This document shows, piece by piece, positions 35,430 through 43,939 of a stretch of DNA of 64,000 bases. The stretch is from DASQYE01 sp035940775 (lineage in GTDB: Bacteria; Acidobacteriota; Blastocatellia; Pyrinomonadales; Pyrinomonadaceae). The notes beneath the pieces were generated by a model. That model worked only from the letters and a program-made list of their open reading frames with translations, did no database searches and was not told the origin of the DNA. The translations under genes were made by a program, and so were the position numbers. Every line of letters starts with the position of its first letter. Positions within the stretch are counted from its first letter, which is position 1. The DNA lies in contig DASZEN010000004.1 in the NCBI GenBank assembly GCA_035940775.1, positions 186,001-250,000 on the forward strand, read 5' to 3'.

Positions 35430-36746
35430 ATGTCTGAACAGGGGAATGGAACGAATGCAGATGATCGGATCGACCGCGACGACGATGACCGGGACGATCT
35501 GGGTGGCGGTACGACTGGCGGTGGCACGAGCGGCGGCGCGGGAGGCGGCGCGGGAGGTGGCGGCGGCGCGGGCGGCGACGATGATGATCGTGGCGGCGGC
35601 CAGACCACAGGTCGTACGAGTGGCGCGGGCTCGTCCGGGGCCGGAGGCGCGGGCGGTGGCAGCGCCGGAGGTGCGTCTGCGGGCGGAGCAGGCGGTAGCC
35701 GTGGTGGCGCGAGCGGCGGCGGTGGTCGCGGCGGCGCGGGCAGTAGCGGCGGCGGCGGTGGTGGCGCGGCAGGTGGCGGCCGTGCTGGCGGCGGCACGAG
35801 CGGAGGAGGCGGAGGCGGCTCCAAGAAGGGCGCAGCCAAAGGCGGCGGCGGCTCTAAAGGCGGTGGTGGCGGCTCGACAGGCGGCGGTGGTAGCTCGAAG
35901 GGCGGCGCAGGCGGCGGCGGTGGCGCTGGCGGCGGTGGTGGCTCCTCGCGCGGCGGCACGAAGAGTTCCGGCGCGGGCGGTCGCAAGGGCGCAGCCAAGA
36001 CCGGCGGTAGCGCCGGAGGCGGCACTGGAAGCACCGGCGGCGGCGGCACACGAAGGGCTTCAAAAGCCGGAGCCAAAGGTAGCACCAAAGGCGGCGCGAA
36101 GAAGGGCGGTAGTGCCGGTGGCGCGGGCGGTCGCGGCGGCGCGACTCGTCCCGTAGGCGGCGCTAAAGGCGGCTCGAAGAAAGGCGGCGGCAAAGGCGGC
36201 GCTAAAGGTGGCGGCGGCGCAGGTGGTGGCCGGGGCGGCGGTGGTGGCACACGCGGCGGCGGCGGTGCTGGCGGCTCTAAGAAGGGCGGCGCGGGCGGCA
36301 GCAAAGGCGCTGGCGGCGGTACGCGCGGCGGCCAGGGAGGCGGCGGCTCTAAGAAGGGCGCAGCCAAAGGTGGCGGCGGCTCGAAAAAGGGCGGTGGCCA
36401 GAAGGGCGGTACTAGAAAAGTCGGCGCGGGTAAGCGCGGCGGCGGCGGTGGTGGAGGCGGTCGCGGCGGCGCGGGCAGGAGCAGCGGCGGTGGCGGCGGG
36501 CGCGGCGGCGGTGGTCGCGGCGGAGCCGGTGGAGGCGCTAAAGGCGGCTCGAAGAAGGGCGGCGGTAAGAGCGGCGCTGCCGGGAAGAGAAGCGGCGGCG
36601 GCGGCGGCCGAAAGGGCGGCGGCGGTGGTACGGGCTCTCGCGGCGGAGTAGCGACGGGCGTCGCGGAGGTCATCGGCAGAGGAGCGGCGGTCGTGAGCAA
36701 TGTTCTGGGCTCATTGACCGGAGGAGGGAAGCGCCGTTCCCGCTAA
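35430..36746 (+). CDS. Giant glycine-repeat protein, 438 aa
   Basis: AAAAGGAGAAGAACAAG precedes the ATG, an excellent ribosome site. The protein begins MSEQGNGTNADDRIDRDDDD (acidic), then has some 380 residues built of Gly runs broken by Ser, Ala, Arg and Lys (GGGGSKKGAAKGGGG, KGGAKGGGGAGGGRGG). It ends in a short non-repetitive tail (VAEVIGRGAAVVSNVLGSLT) and a basic GGGKRRSR. A Pro-rich reading on the opposite strand (35390-36700) and an Ala-rich one on this strand are shadows. No signal peptide is seen. The acidic head and basic repeat body suggest self-association or nucleic-acid binding. Length is likely to vary between strains because of the repeats. Confidence 0.75.
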   Translation: MSEQGNGTNADDRIDRDDDDRDDLGGGTTGGGTSGGAGGGAGGGGGAGGDDDDRGGGQTTGRTSGAGSSGAGGAGGGSAGGASAGGAGGSRGGASGGGGRGGAGSSGGGGGGAAGGGRAGGGTSGGGGGGSKKGAAKGGGGSKGGGGGSTGGGGSSKGGAGGGGGAGGGGGSSRGGTKSSGAGGRKGAAKTGGSAGGGTGSTGGGGTRRASKAGAKGSTKGGAKKGGSAGGAGGRGGATRPVGGAKGGSKKGGGKGGAKGGGGAGGGRGGGGGTRGGGGAGGSKKGGAGGSKGAGGGTRGGQGGGGSKKGAAKGGGGSKKGGGQKGGTRKVGAGKRGGGGGGGGRGGAGRSSGGGGGRGGGGRGGAGGGAKGGSKKGGGKSGAAGKRSGGGGGRKGGGGGTGSRGGVATGVAEVIGRGAAVVSNVLGSLTGGGKRRSR

Positions 36747-36773
36747 GACCACACCACACCGAACCCAACACAC

Positions 36774-36814
36774 GAGAGGTCGCTTCTTACATATCAAGGG
36801 GGAGGCGGCCTCTC
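36774..36814 (+). terminator. Hairpin after the glycine-repeat gene
   Basis: GAGAGGTCGC (36774-36783) pairs with GCGGCCTCTC (36805-36814) with one G-T wobble and a 21-nt loop. There is no clear T tract, so it is a weak candidate. Confidence 0.45.
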
Positions 36815-36890
36815 CTTATCAATCATTGACCGCGCATCTCACAAAGGCGGCAATGACTTTCGGATTCGTGACCCTTCGGGCCCCAGGCTT

Positions 36891-37895
36891 GTGAATACTA
36901 AAGGGCGCATCGCCGTGGAGCACATCGAGAGCCGGGTGCTCAGCGGAAACCCTCTCGGCGACCCGTCGACGCGAGAGCTTTTCGTCTACCTGCCGCCGGG
37001 CTACGACCGCGAACCGTCGCGCCATTACCCGGTCGTCTACTGCCTGACGGGCTTTACGGGGCGCGGGCAGATGCTGCTCAATACGCAGCCCTTCACTCCG
37101 AACCTGGCCGAGCGTATGGATAACCTGATCGCTGGTGGCCGCATCCGTGAGATGATCGTCGTGATGCCGGATTGTTTCACACGTCTCGGCGGCTCGCAGT
37201 ACATCAACTCGACGGCGACGGGCCGCTACGAAGATCATCTGGTCGAAGAGATTGTGCCGTTCATAGACGCCCGCTTTCGTACCCGGCCTGTGCGCGAGGG
37301 CCGCGCCGTGATGGGCAAATCCTCAGGCGGTTACGGCGCGCTCGTCCACGCCATGCGTCACGCGGATACTTTCTCGGCGGCCGCCTCGCACAGCGGCGAC
37401 TGCTACTTCGAGTATTGTTACCTGCCGGACTTTCCGAAGACGGTGCGTGCTCTGCGCGGCGACGCGCGCGCCTTTCTTGACAGGTTCCAGCGCGAAGAGC
37501 GCAAGGGCAAAGACGACATCACGGCGCTCAATATTCTGGCAATGAGCGCCTGTTATTCGCCCGACCCGACCGATCCGCTCGGGTTCAGGCTGCCGTTCGA
37601 TCTCTCGACGGGCAAAATCCACCCGGCCATCTGGGCGCGCTGGCTGGAACATGACCCAGTTCGCATGGTCGCGCGCTATGCCGGGGAGTTAAAGAGCTTG
37701 AAGCTCCTCTATCTGGATGCCGGAACGCGCGACGAGTTCTCGCTCGATCTAGGCGCTCGCACGCTCTGTGCGCGGCTCGAAGAGATGCAGGTGGCTTTTA
37801 TTCATGAAGAGTTCGACGACGGGCACTTCAACATCAGCTATCGCTACGACCGCTCGCTGGCGCACATCTCAAAAGCATTGGCGGGCGACGGGTGA
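36891..37895 (+). CDS. Alpha/beta-hydrolase esterase (enterochelin-esterase-like)
   Basis: A 334-aa protein. The pattern VYLPPGYDREPSRHYPVVYCLTG and the nucleophile elbow GKSSGG (Ser near residue 144) fit the putative esterase family (PF00756-like). A late DGHFNIS gives the catalytic His, and DAGTRDEF or an adjacent acid could complete the triad. There is no signal peptide, so it is cytoplasmic. The start is a GTG at 36891 with a poor ribosome site; other starts are possible. It ends 64 bases before the GntR regulator start in the same direction. Confidence 0.82.
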   Translation: MNTKGRIAVEHIESRVLSGNPLGDPSTRELFVYLPPGYDREPSRHYPVVYCLTGFTGRGQMLLNTQPFTPNLAERMDNLIAGGRIREMIVVMPDCFTRLGGSQYINSTATGRYEDHLVEEIVPFIDARFRTRPVREGRAVMGKSSGGYGALVHAMRHADTFSAAASHSGDCYFEYCYLPDFPKTVRALRGDARAFLDRFQREERKGKDDITALNILAMSACYSPDPTDPLGFRLPFDLSTGKIHPAIWARWLEHDPVRMVARYAGELKSLKLLYLDAGTRDEFSLDLGARTLCARLEEMQVAFIHEEFDDGHFNISYRYDRSLAHISKALAGDG

Positions 37896-37959
37896 CGGGG
37901 CCGGGAAAACGCTCGCGCCTCATAACCCGATGGCCCGGCCCCGCTCGCGTTTCATCTTT

Positions 37960-38877
37960 ATGCGTTTGTGGCTCGCGAAAAATAGTGGAGTGCCGCTGCG
38001 CGAACAACTGGCGACGCAGATCATGCTCGGCATCACAAGCGGCGACCTGGCATCGGGCGAACGCCTGCCGAGCACAAGGGAGCTTGCCCGGCGCTTCTCT
38101 ATTCACTCGAATACGGTGAGCGCCGCCTATCGCGAGCTGGCGCGGCGCGGCTGGGTCGAGTTTCGTAAGGGGAGCGGAGTTTATGTGCGCCTGCGCGCCC
38201 CCGATAACCCGCTCGAAGCCGACCTCGAACTGGATCAACTGATCCAGATGTTCCTTCAACTCGCGCGCGACCGTGGCTTCTCGCTCGCCGAGATACGGGG
38301 CCGCATCAAACACTGGCTCGGGCTTCACCCGCCCGACCGTTTCCTGGTTCTGGAGCCCGACGAGGAGTTGCGCCGTATTCTCGTCGCGGAAATAAAGGAG
38401 GCGACCGAAGGGTTCCCGGTCGTCGCGGCGAGCCCCGAAGAATGCGCCGAGGCGAGTATACTGGCGGGCGCGGCCCCGGTCGCCTTGTACGGGCAGGCCG
38501 AGCGCCTGCGCGCCGCGCTCCCGACGGGCGTGACCTGCCTGTTTCTTCATACGCGCTCGGTGCCGGAATCGCTCGAAGGCCAGGCGCGGCCCGACGGCGA
38601 TGCGCTCATCACGGTCGTCTCGCACTGGCCCGACTTCCTGCGCTGGTCGCGCACGATGCTGCTCGCGGCAGAGCTTGACCCGGACTCGCTCAGCTTTCGC
38701 GACGCACGCCAGAAGGGATGGCACAAGGGCTTGAGATCGAGCGCCTTCGTGATCGCCGATGCGCTGACGGCCGGTCAACTGCCCGACGGCACACGGACGC
38801 GCATTTTCCGCATCATCGCGGACTCTTCACTCTCGGAGCTGCGCGAATACGTCAAGCGGTTTCTCAACAAGCACTAG
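37960..38877 (+). CDS. GntR-family transcriptional regulator with unusual C-terminal domain
   Basis: About 305 aa from the ATG at 37960 (MRLWLAKNSGVPLREQL); an ATG at 37930 would add 10 residues. Residues 1-75 form a GntR winged helix-turn-helix (LPSTRELARRFSIHSNTVSAAYRELARRGWVEFRKGSGVYVR). The remaining ~225 residues do not look like the MocR aminotransferase domain. They carry a helical linker and a domain with CLFLHTRSV...GDALITVVSHWPDFLRW, which may bind a small ligand. The gene follows the esterase and may regulate it. No ribosome site is strong at either start. Confidence 0.82.
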   Translation: MRLWLAKNSGVPLREQLATQIMLGITSGDLASGERLPSTRELARRFSIHSNTVSAAYRELARRGWVEFRKGSGVYVRLRAPDNPLEADLELDQLIQMFLQLARDRGFSLAEIRGRIKHWLGLHPPDRFLVLEPDEELRRILVAEIKEATEGFPVVAASPEECAEASILAGAAPVALYGQAERLRAALPTGVTCLFLHTRSVPESLEGQARPDGDALITVVSHWPDFLRWSRTMLLAAELDPDSLSFRDARQKGWHKGLRSSAFVIADALTAGQLPDGTRTRIFRIIADSSLSELREYVKRFLNKH

Positions 38878-39088
38878 GGGGCGGCGCGCGCTCGCTCGCT
38901 CGCTCTTTCGCTCGGCGTGTGACAGTTCTTTAACTGGCACAGCGCTCGTAGAAACGTCCTTTCGCACGCTCTTATGCTCCGGAGTCGGTCGAAGGGCACG
39001 AAAGCAAAGCGCGATTTGCGGCGTTCCGGGGCGTCTGACGCATTCCTTTCATCCTCCGGCGGCCCCGGCTGTTCGACAGGTATTGAAG

Positions 39089-40681
39089 ATGTACGAACGA
39101 ACCTCATCATTAAGCTCTTCATCCAGGGAGCGTGAAGCGGCGCTGGCCCGACTCGAAACGGAAGGCTTCGACCTGCTCGTTATTGGCGGCGGCATTACGG
39201 GCGCCGCCATCGCGCACCGCGCCGCCGGGCAGGGCCTTCGCGTCGCGCTCATCGAACAGGGAGACTTTGCGAGTGGGACGAGCAGCCGTTCGTCGCGCCT
39301 GATTCACGGCGGTCTGCGCTATCTGAAGCACGGACAGGTGCGACTGGTTCATCGCTGCCTGCTCGAACAGAAGCGCCTTTCCATACTTGCTCCGCACCTC
39401 GTCCGGCCACTCTCTTTGATGCTTCCGCTCTATCATCACTCGTCCGCAAAGCTGTGGGCCCATCGCGGCGGCATGGCTCTCTATAGAGCCCTTCAGCCGA
39501 CGGCCTCCGGCCCATTCCACCAACTCCTGGACGCACCCTCGATGCGCGGCCACGAGCCGCTGCTCTCGGCGCAAGGCTTGCAGGGCGGGTTTCTCTGCCG
39601 CGAATATCTGACACACGACGCGAGGCTGGTCTGGGAGACCGTGCTTGCCGCGACGCGCGCGGGCGCGTGCGCGCTGAACTATGTACGCCTGTCGGAGTTC
39701 ATTACGAGCCGGGGCCGCGTGACGGGCGGCATTCTACGCGACGAACTGACGGGACGAACAATTGAGGCCCATGCGAAGGTTGTGGTCAATACGACAGGCC
39801 CGTGGTCTGACCGCCTGACCAGCCGCATCAACCCATCGACGCGACGGCTTCGGCTGACAAAGGGGGTACATATTATTCTGCCGCGACGGCTGCTTCCGCT
39901 CTCCCAGGCCGTAATCTTTTTCTCGCCCGCCGACAAAAGACCTCTGGTCGCCATCCCGTCCGAGAATCTGGTCATCGTTGGCCCAACCGAGACCGAGTTC
40001 GAGGGCGAGCCGGGGTGCGCCGTGCCTGAGCCTCGGGACATAGAATATTTGCTCGAAGCGTTGTGGAGTTTTTTCCCGGCCTTTGCATTGTCATCGACGG
40101 ACGTGGTGGCGAGGGCCGGTTTACGCCCGCTCTACGACCAGAGCGGAAAGCCCGCCGGAGAGGTCAGCCGCGCCTATCATATCGAGTGGCAACGCGAGGG
40201 CCTGCTCTCCGTCCTCGGCGGCAAGCTGACGCTGCACCGCCAGGCGGCAGAAGAAGCCTTCAATGTGCTGGCTCAAAAGCTTGGGTGCGCGCCGCCGCGC
40301 CGCTTTGCCGCCACGTTGGTTGACCCTTTGCCGGGCGCTCTGTGGGTGCGCTCGCCCGAAACGGTCGCGGAAAAGCTTTTGGGCGCAGGCGTCGCGCCCG
40401 AGTCGGTCGCGCATCTCCTTCACACTTATGGCAGCCGCGCGCTGCTGTTCGTTGACCTGCTCGATGAAGAGCCCGCGGGCCGGGAAGCAATCGCGCCGCC
40501 GCTCCCCTTCATACGCGCCGAAGCCCTTTTCTCGATGCGCTATGAATGGGCCGCCTGCGCGCAGGATTTTACGGAGCGCCGCACAGACCTCGCCCTGCGC
40601 GCCAAAGTGGAGGGCATAACTCTAGAACTGGACGGCCCGTGGCGTGCCGCTGCCAGGGAAAGCCCGGTCGCTTATGTCTGA
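39089..40681 (+). CDS. glpD: Glycerol-3-phosphate dehydrogenase, FAD-dependent
   Basis: A 530-aa protein from the ATG at 39089. It oxidises glycerol-3-phosphate to dihydroxyacetone phosphate and passes electrons to the quinone pool at the membrane. The FAD-binding GGGITGAAIA (about residues 32-41), the GLRYLKHGQV motif and SRSSRLIHGGLRYL are diagnostic. The C-terminal domain with MRYEWAACAQDFTERRTDLAL is also present. The length fits the family. It is followed 28 bases later by an aminotransferase gene in the same direction. No glpF or glpK is in the window. Confidence 0.92.
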   Translation: MYERTSSLSSSSREREAALARLETEGFDLLVIGGGITGAAIAHRAAGQGLRVALIEQGDFASGTSSRSSRLIHGGLRYLKHGQVRLVHRCLLEQKRLSILAPHLVRPLSLMLPLYHHSSAKLWAHRGGMALYRALQPTASGPFHQLLDAPSMRGHEPLLSAQGLQGGFLCREYLTHDARLVWETVLAATRAGACALNYVRLSEFITSRGRVTGGILRDELTGRTIEAHAKVVVNTTGPWSDRLTSRINPSTRRLRLTKGVHIILPRRLLPLSQAVIFFSPADKRPLVAIPSENLVIVGPTETEFEGEPGCAVPEPRDIEYLLEALWSFFPAFALSSTDVVARAGLRPLYDQSGKPAGEVSRAYHIEWQREGLLSVLGGKLTLHRQAAEEAFNVLAQKLGCAPPRRFAATLVDPLPGALWVRSPETVAEKLLGAGVAPESVAHLLHTYGSRALLFVDLLDEEPAGREAIAPPLPFIRAEALFSMRYEWAACAQDFTERRTDLALRAKVEGITLELDGPWRAAARESPVAYV

Positions 40682-40709
40682 GCGCCACTGATCGGGAGAG
40701 ACGAAGAAC

Positions 40710-41735
40710 ATGAACGAAGAAGGGGTGCTTCACTTTGAAGCAGCGATCAATCCGTACGGCTGCTCGCCAAAAGTCTCGGAAGCGTTGGAGGCATTTGCGC
40801 GTGCACGCGAGTTCCGCTTCTACGGCGACGCGACCGCCCTGGAACTGCGCGAAGAACTGGCTGCGCTGCATGATCTTTCGCCGGATAACTTCGTCGTTTA
40901 CAACGGGGCGGGCGAGGCTCTGGCGTGGCTCTTCGTCTTTCATCTGGTGATGCGACGGGGCCGCCTCATCGTCCCCTATCCCTCGTACGAGCGGTTCGTT
41001 GAAGCGGGCAGGCGTTGTGCGGCAGAGCTAATCGAAGTCCCGCTCGATGATGAGGATTTTTCGCTCTCCGTCGAGCGATTGATCGAAGAGGGAAATCAGC
41101 GGGGCGCAACCCTCGGGCTCATCAGCAATCCGAACAACCCGTCCGGCAACAGCCTGCTCGACGAGGCGGGCCTCAAGAGATTGCTGGACGAGCTGCCCGA
41201 ATGCCTGTGGATCATAGACGAAGCTTACGCGGACTATACGGGTAAGAGCTTTGTTCCTTTGGTGCGCGAGAGGCCGAATCTGGTCGTGCTCCGCACCTTC
41301 TCGAAAGCGTACGGGCTCGCCGGGCTAAGGGTCGGATGCGCTGTCGCTCAACGGGAGGTTGCGCTCTCGCTGTCGCGCTCGCGCCTGCCCTGGGCCGTCA
41401 ATTCGATGTCGCTCATTGCGGCGCGCGCGGCGCTCCGCGATCAGGATTATTTGCGAGAGGTAGTGGCGCGCATCCGCCAGGATTGCGCCGAGCTTTATAC
41501 GGCGCTCGACCGCCTGCCTCACCTGGAAGTCAGCCCGAGCGCCGCAAACTTCTTCCTAGTCCGGCTAAAGGGCGTTGACGCGCAGCTCTTGAAAGATCAT
41601 CTACAGGCCCGTCGGATAAGGGTTCGCAGCCGCCCGGACATGCCCGAACACATACGCATCACTTCGCTCAGGCCGGAAGAGAATCGCCTCCTGCTCGGCG
41701 AGCTTCACGATTATCTTTCGAACACGGCGCGCTGA
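40710..41735 (+). CDS. Histidinol-phosphate aminotransferase-like PLP enzyme
   Basis: A 341-aa fold-type I aminotransferase. The substrate-side motif INPYGCSPKV is at residues about 13-22, SNPNNPSGN and DEAYADY are in the middle, and the PLP lysine lies in TFSKAYGLAGLRVG (about residue 200). The C-terminal RSRPDMPEHIRIT with the carboxylate-binding Arg is intact. This is close to HisC; CobD-type threonine-phosphate decarboxylases share these motifs and are the main alternative. There is no his operon in the window. GGGAGAG precedes the ATG. Confidence 0.85.
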   Translation: MNEEGVLHFEAAINPYGCSPKVSEALEAFARAREFRFYGDATALELREELAALHDLSPDNFVVYNGAGEALAWLFVFHLVMRRGRLIVPYPSYERFVEAGRRCAAELIEVPLDDEDFSLSVERLIEEGNQRGATLGLISNPNNPSGNSLLDEAGLKRLLDELPECLWIIDEAYADYTGKSFVPLVRERPNLVVLRTFSKAYGLAGLRVGCAVAQREVALSLSRSRLPWAVNSMSLIAARAALRDQDYLREVVARIRQDCAELYTALDRLPHLEVSPSAANFFLVRLKGVDAQLLKDHLQARRIRVRSRPDMPEHIRITSLRPEENRLLLGELHDYLSNTAR

Positions 41736-41821
41736 GCGCGAGGGAAAAAAGGCTGTTCGGCGGGAAGACAAAGCCCCGCCGCCCGCCGACCATCGTCAGG
41801 GGCTCATGAGGCAGCGCGGTT

Positions 41822-42382
41822 ATGCCCGTCAATGAATATCATTTCGTTAACCGCTGGTGCGTGGAAGGCACTGTCGCGGAGGTCTCCGAGGTGATAGAGA
41901 ACGCACGGGAGCTGCCGCGCTGGTGGCCTTCCGTGTACCTGGAGGTCGAAGAGCGAGAGCCGGGCGGCGAGGGCGGCGTCGGGAAACTAATCAGCCTGCG
42001 CGCCAAGGGCTGGCTGCCGTATACCCTGCGTATAAATTTCCGAACCATAGAGTCACGCTCGCCCCACGGCTTTACGCTCGAGGCGTCGGGCGATCTGGAG
42101 GGAGTCGGCGTCTGGTCTTTCGAGCAGGACGGCCCCCTGGTCAATATCACTTACGACTGGCGGATTCACGCCAACAAACCCTTAATCCGCGCGCTCTCAT
42201 TCCTGCTCAAGCCGATCTTCGCTTCCAATCATCGTTGGACTATGCGGCGCGGCGAGCAGAGTCTCAAGCTCGAACTGGCGCGCCGCCGCGCACGCACGCC
42301 CGAAGAGGCGGCGCGCATCGCTTCGCCGCCTGGGCCAACCTTTCCTCATAATCTCTATCGCGGGAAAAAGGGGGCGCTCTAA
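41822..42382 (+). CDS. SRPBCC-family ligand-binding protein
   Basis: A 186-aa protein. The sequence starts with a strand (EYHFVNRWCVEGTVAEVSEVI) and a helix containing the RWWPSVYLEVEE block common to SRPBCC/polyketide-cyclase proteins, then strands with SPHGFTLEASGDLEGVGVWSF. It should form a hydrophobic cavity for a small lipid-like ligand. The C-terminal 30 residues are basic. It lies 86 bases downstream of the aminotransferase gene, with no known partner. Confidence 0.8.
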   Translation: MPVNEYHFVNRWCVEGTVAEVSEVIENARELPRWWPSVYLEVEEREPGGEGGVGKLISLRAKGWLPYTLRINFRTIESRSPHGFTLEASGDLEGVGVWSFEQDGPLVNITYDWRIHANKPLIRALSFLLKPIFASNHRWTMRRGEQSLKLELARRRARTPEEAARIASPPGPTFPHNLYRGKKGAL

Positions 42383-42542
42383 CGGGTGCTAACGCACGAG
42401 CGGGCGCGCTCCGGCCCCGAGGGGTTAGAGACCACACCTGTGTAGCCGCGAATCGAAGGAGGCACAGAGGACAATAGCCGTCTGCAACTGCAAGTGGCGA
42501 GTGGTCGCGCGCACCGGATGAGGGTTTGGAGAGCGCAGGCGC

Positions 42543-42585
42543 AAAAGGAGTCGAAAGAAAAACATCATTTCTTTCGACTCCTTTT
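42543..42585. terminator. Bidirectional terminator between convergent genes
   Basis: Perfect 18-bp arms (42543-42560 and 42568-42585), 7-nt loop. The outer stem ends in AAAAGG/CCTTTT, so a T run is present in both directions. It sits between the rightward SRPBCC gene and the leftward cheB. Confidence 0.8.
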
Positions 42586-42644
42586 GATCTATATCGTGTC
42601 AGACGGCAAACCCGGCTCCCCGGTATCAATCAGACAGGCTTCGC

Positions 42645-43634
42645 TTATTGCTCCTGAGACATCGCGGCCTGCCTTACCAAATCCGCACGGCGCTGGGCTT
42701 CCTGCGCTTGTGCCAGAAATTTCTCGGCGGTATTGCCGGTTTCGCCATCGGTCAGGTGCTCTCCGAGGTGGCGCAGCAGCAGCACGCTCTCTTCGATGGA
42801 ACGAATGGCGTTCCAGAGGGAATCCTCAACCCCTTCGGTGATCTCCGCCAGGAGGCTCTCGACCGAATAGGCGTGGCCGGTGTGGCAACGAAAGCGAATA
42901 CGCTTCTCCTCGTTCAACTGCAAAAGCACCCCATGACACTCCGGGCAGGCGTAGTTGGACGGCTCACCCAGTTTGAGCACACCGGCATTGAGAGCCGTAT
43001 CTTCCTTGGCGATCCTGACTTCTATCTCTATCTTCTTCGGCACTTCGTGCGCTCCCTCCTCTTCGACGGGCGTGCTCGTCAAACGCACCAGCAGGGGCGC
43101 GATGTCGGCTACGTGCAGGCAATGATCCACCCGCGCATGTCTCATCGCGCTTGTAGGCATTGAAGGGGCGAGCGCCTCCTCCGGGTCTTGCACTACCGAC
43201 GTGCCGCCGAGCTGCTTGACGGCCCAGAGGCCAGCCGTGCCGTCGTCCAGATTGCCCGTTAAAATCACGCCGATGACGCGCGGGCCGTAAACTTGCGCCG
43301 CCGAACGAAAGAGCGGGTCAACGGCGGGGCGAAAGCGGTTCTCTTTGGGCCCGCGCGTGAGACGGACGCGGTTGGGTTCGATAATGAGATGCTGGTCGGG
43401 CGGCGCGACGTAAATGCGTCCCGGTTCAATGCGTTCCCTGTCCACGGCATTCGTCGAGGGCAGGGCCCCGGCGCGATCAAGTATGTCGGCCAGAATGCCC
43501 GGCGATTGAGGCGCGGTGTGCAGGACGACGAAGACGGAGGCCGGAAAGTCTTTCGGCAATCCGCCCGCGATCGTCTTGAGAGCTTCAATACCGCCCGCCG
43601 AAGCTCCTATGACTACGATATCTCTCGTTGGCAC
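42645..43634 (-). CDS. cheB: CheB-type methylesterase without receiver, with C-terminal zinc-ribbon-like region
   Basis: A 329-aa protein. Residues 1-190 form the CheB catalytic domain: Ser in IGASAGG (about 12), His in VVLHT, and Asp in GNLDDGTAG. There is no N-terminal receiver, so it is not regulated by phosphorylation in the usual way. The C-terminal part has a YACPECHGVL...FRCHTGHAY motif (about residues 228-256), a zinc-ribbon-like element, and a helical tail. Such stand-alone CheBs occur beside CheB-CheR hybrid kinases. No chemoreceptor gene is in the window, so the methylated target is unknown. Confidence 0.85.
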   Translation of the reverse strand: MPTRDIVVIGASAGGIEALKTIAGGLPKDFPASVFVVLHTAPQSPGILADILDRAGALPSTNAVDRERIEPGRIYVAPPDQHLIIEPNRVRLTRGPKENRFRPAVDPLFRSAAQVYGPRVIGVILTGNLDDGTAGLWAVKQLGGTSVVQDPEEALAPSMPTSAMRHARVDHCLHVADIAPLLVRLTSTPVEEEGAHEVPKKIEIEVRIAKEDTALNAGVLKLGEPSNYACPECHGVLLQLNEEKRIRFRCHTGHAYSVESLLAEITEGVEDSLWNAIRSIEESVLLLRHLGEHLTDGETGNTAEKFLAQAQEAQRRADLVRQAAMSQEQ

Positions 43635-43939
43635 TCGAAGACCCTCCCTGCGTCAAGACCCTTTTTGCGCGGCCATTGAAAAGTAACCGGCCGTCAGCCA
43701 AAGCGGGGAATTGATGGGAGTTTTATAACACACGAGGCGACGAACGCCCGAACGAGTAATGCTCTACTATACATTGGATACGAGTTAAACTACACTTCTC
43801 TATCCGACCGAGACCGAAAACCCCTTTTTGAAAAGGAAGCATTGAAAAAGATGAGGCAGGCGGCTTGAAGTTTTAATTTCAAGCCCGGCGGCGATCATTC
43901 TTAATCTTAGTATCGTTGAGAACAAGAGGAATTTCCAGG
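43635..43939. other. Divergent promoter region of two CheB-containing genes
   Basis: 305 bases that should contain both promoters. A hairpin GGCTTGAA/TTCAAGCC (43862-43885, 8-nt loop) lies in the leader of the hybrid kinase, and GAGGAA precedes its ATG. No gene is visible. Confidence 0.45.

Noticed and set aside
35390..36700. 436-aa proline-rich frame on the minus strand
   Set aside because: It is the reverse reading of the Gly-rich gene (Gly codons read as Pro/Ala). No ribosome site or signal sequence supports it, whereas the plus-strand frame has a strong ribosome site.
38881..38910. CGCTCGCTCGCTC simple repeat
   Set aside because: Low-complexity GC-rich tract, too short and irregular to call a regulatory repeat.
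42494..42841. 115-aa plus-strand frame across the terminator region
   Set aside because: It runs through the strong hairpin at 42543-42585 and into the antisense of cheB.
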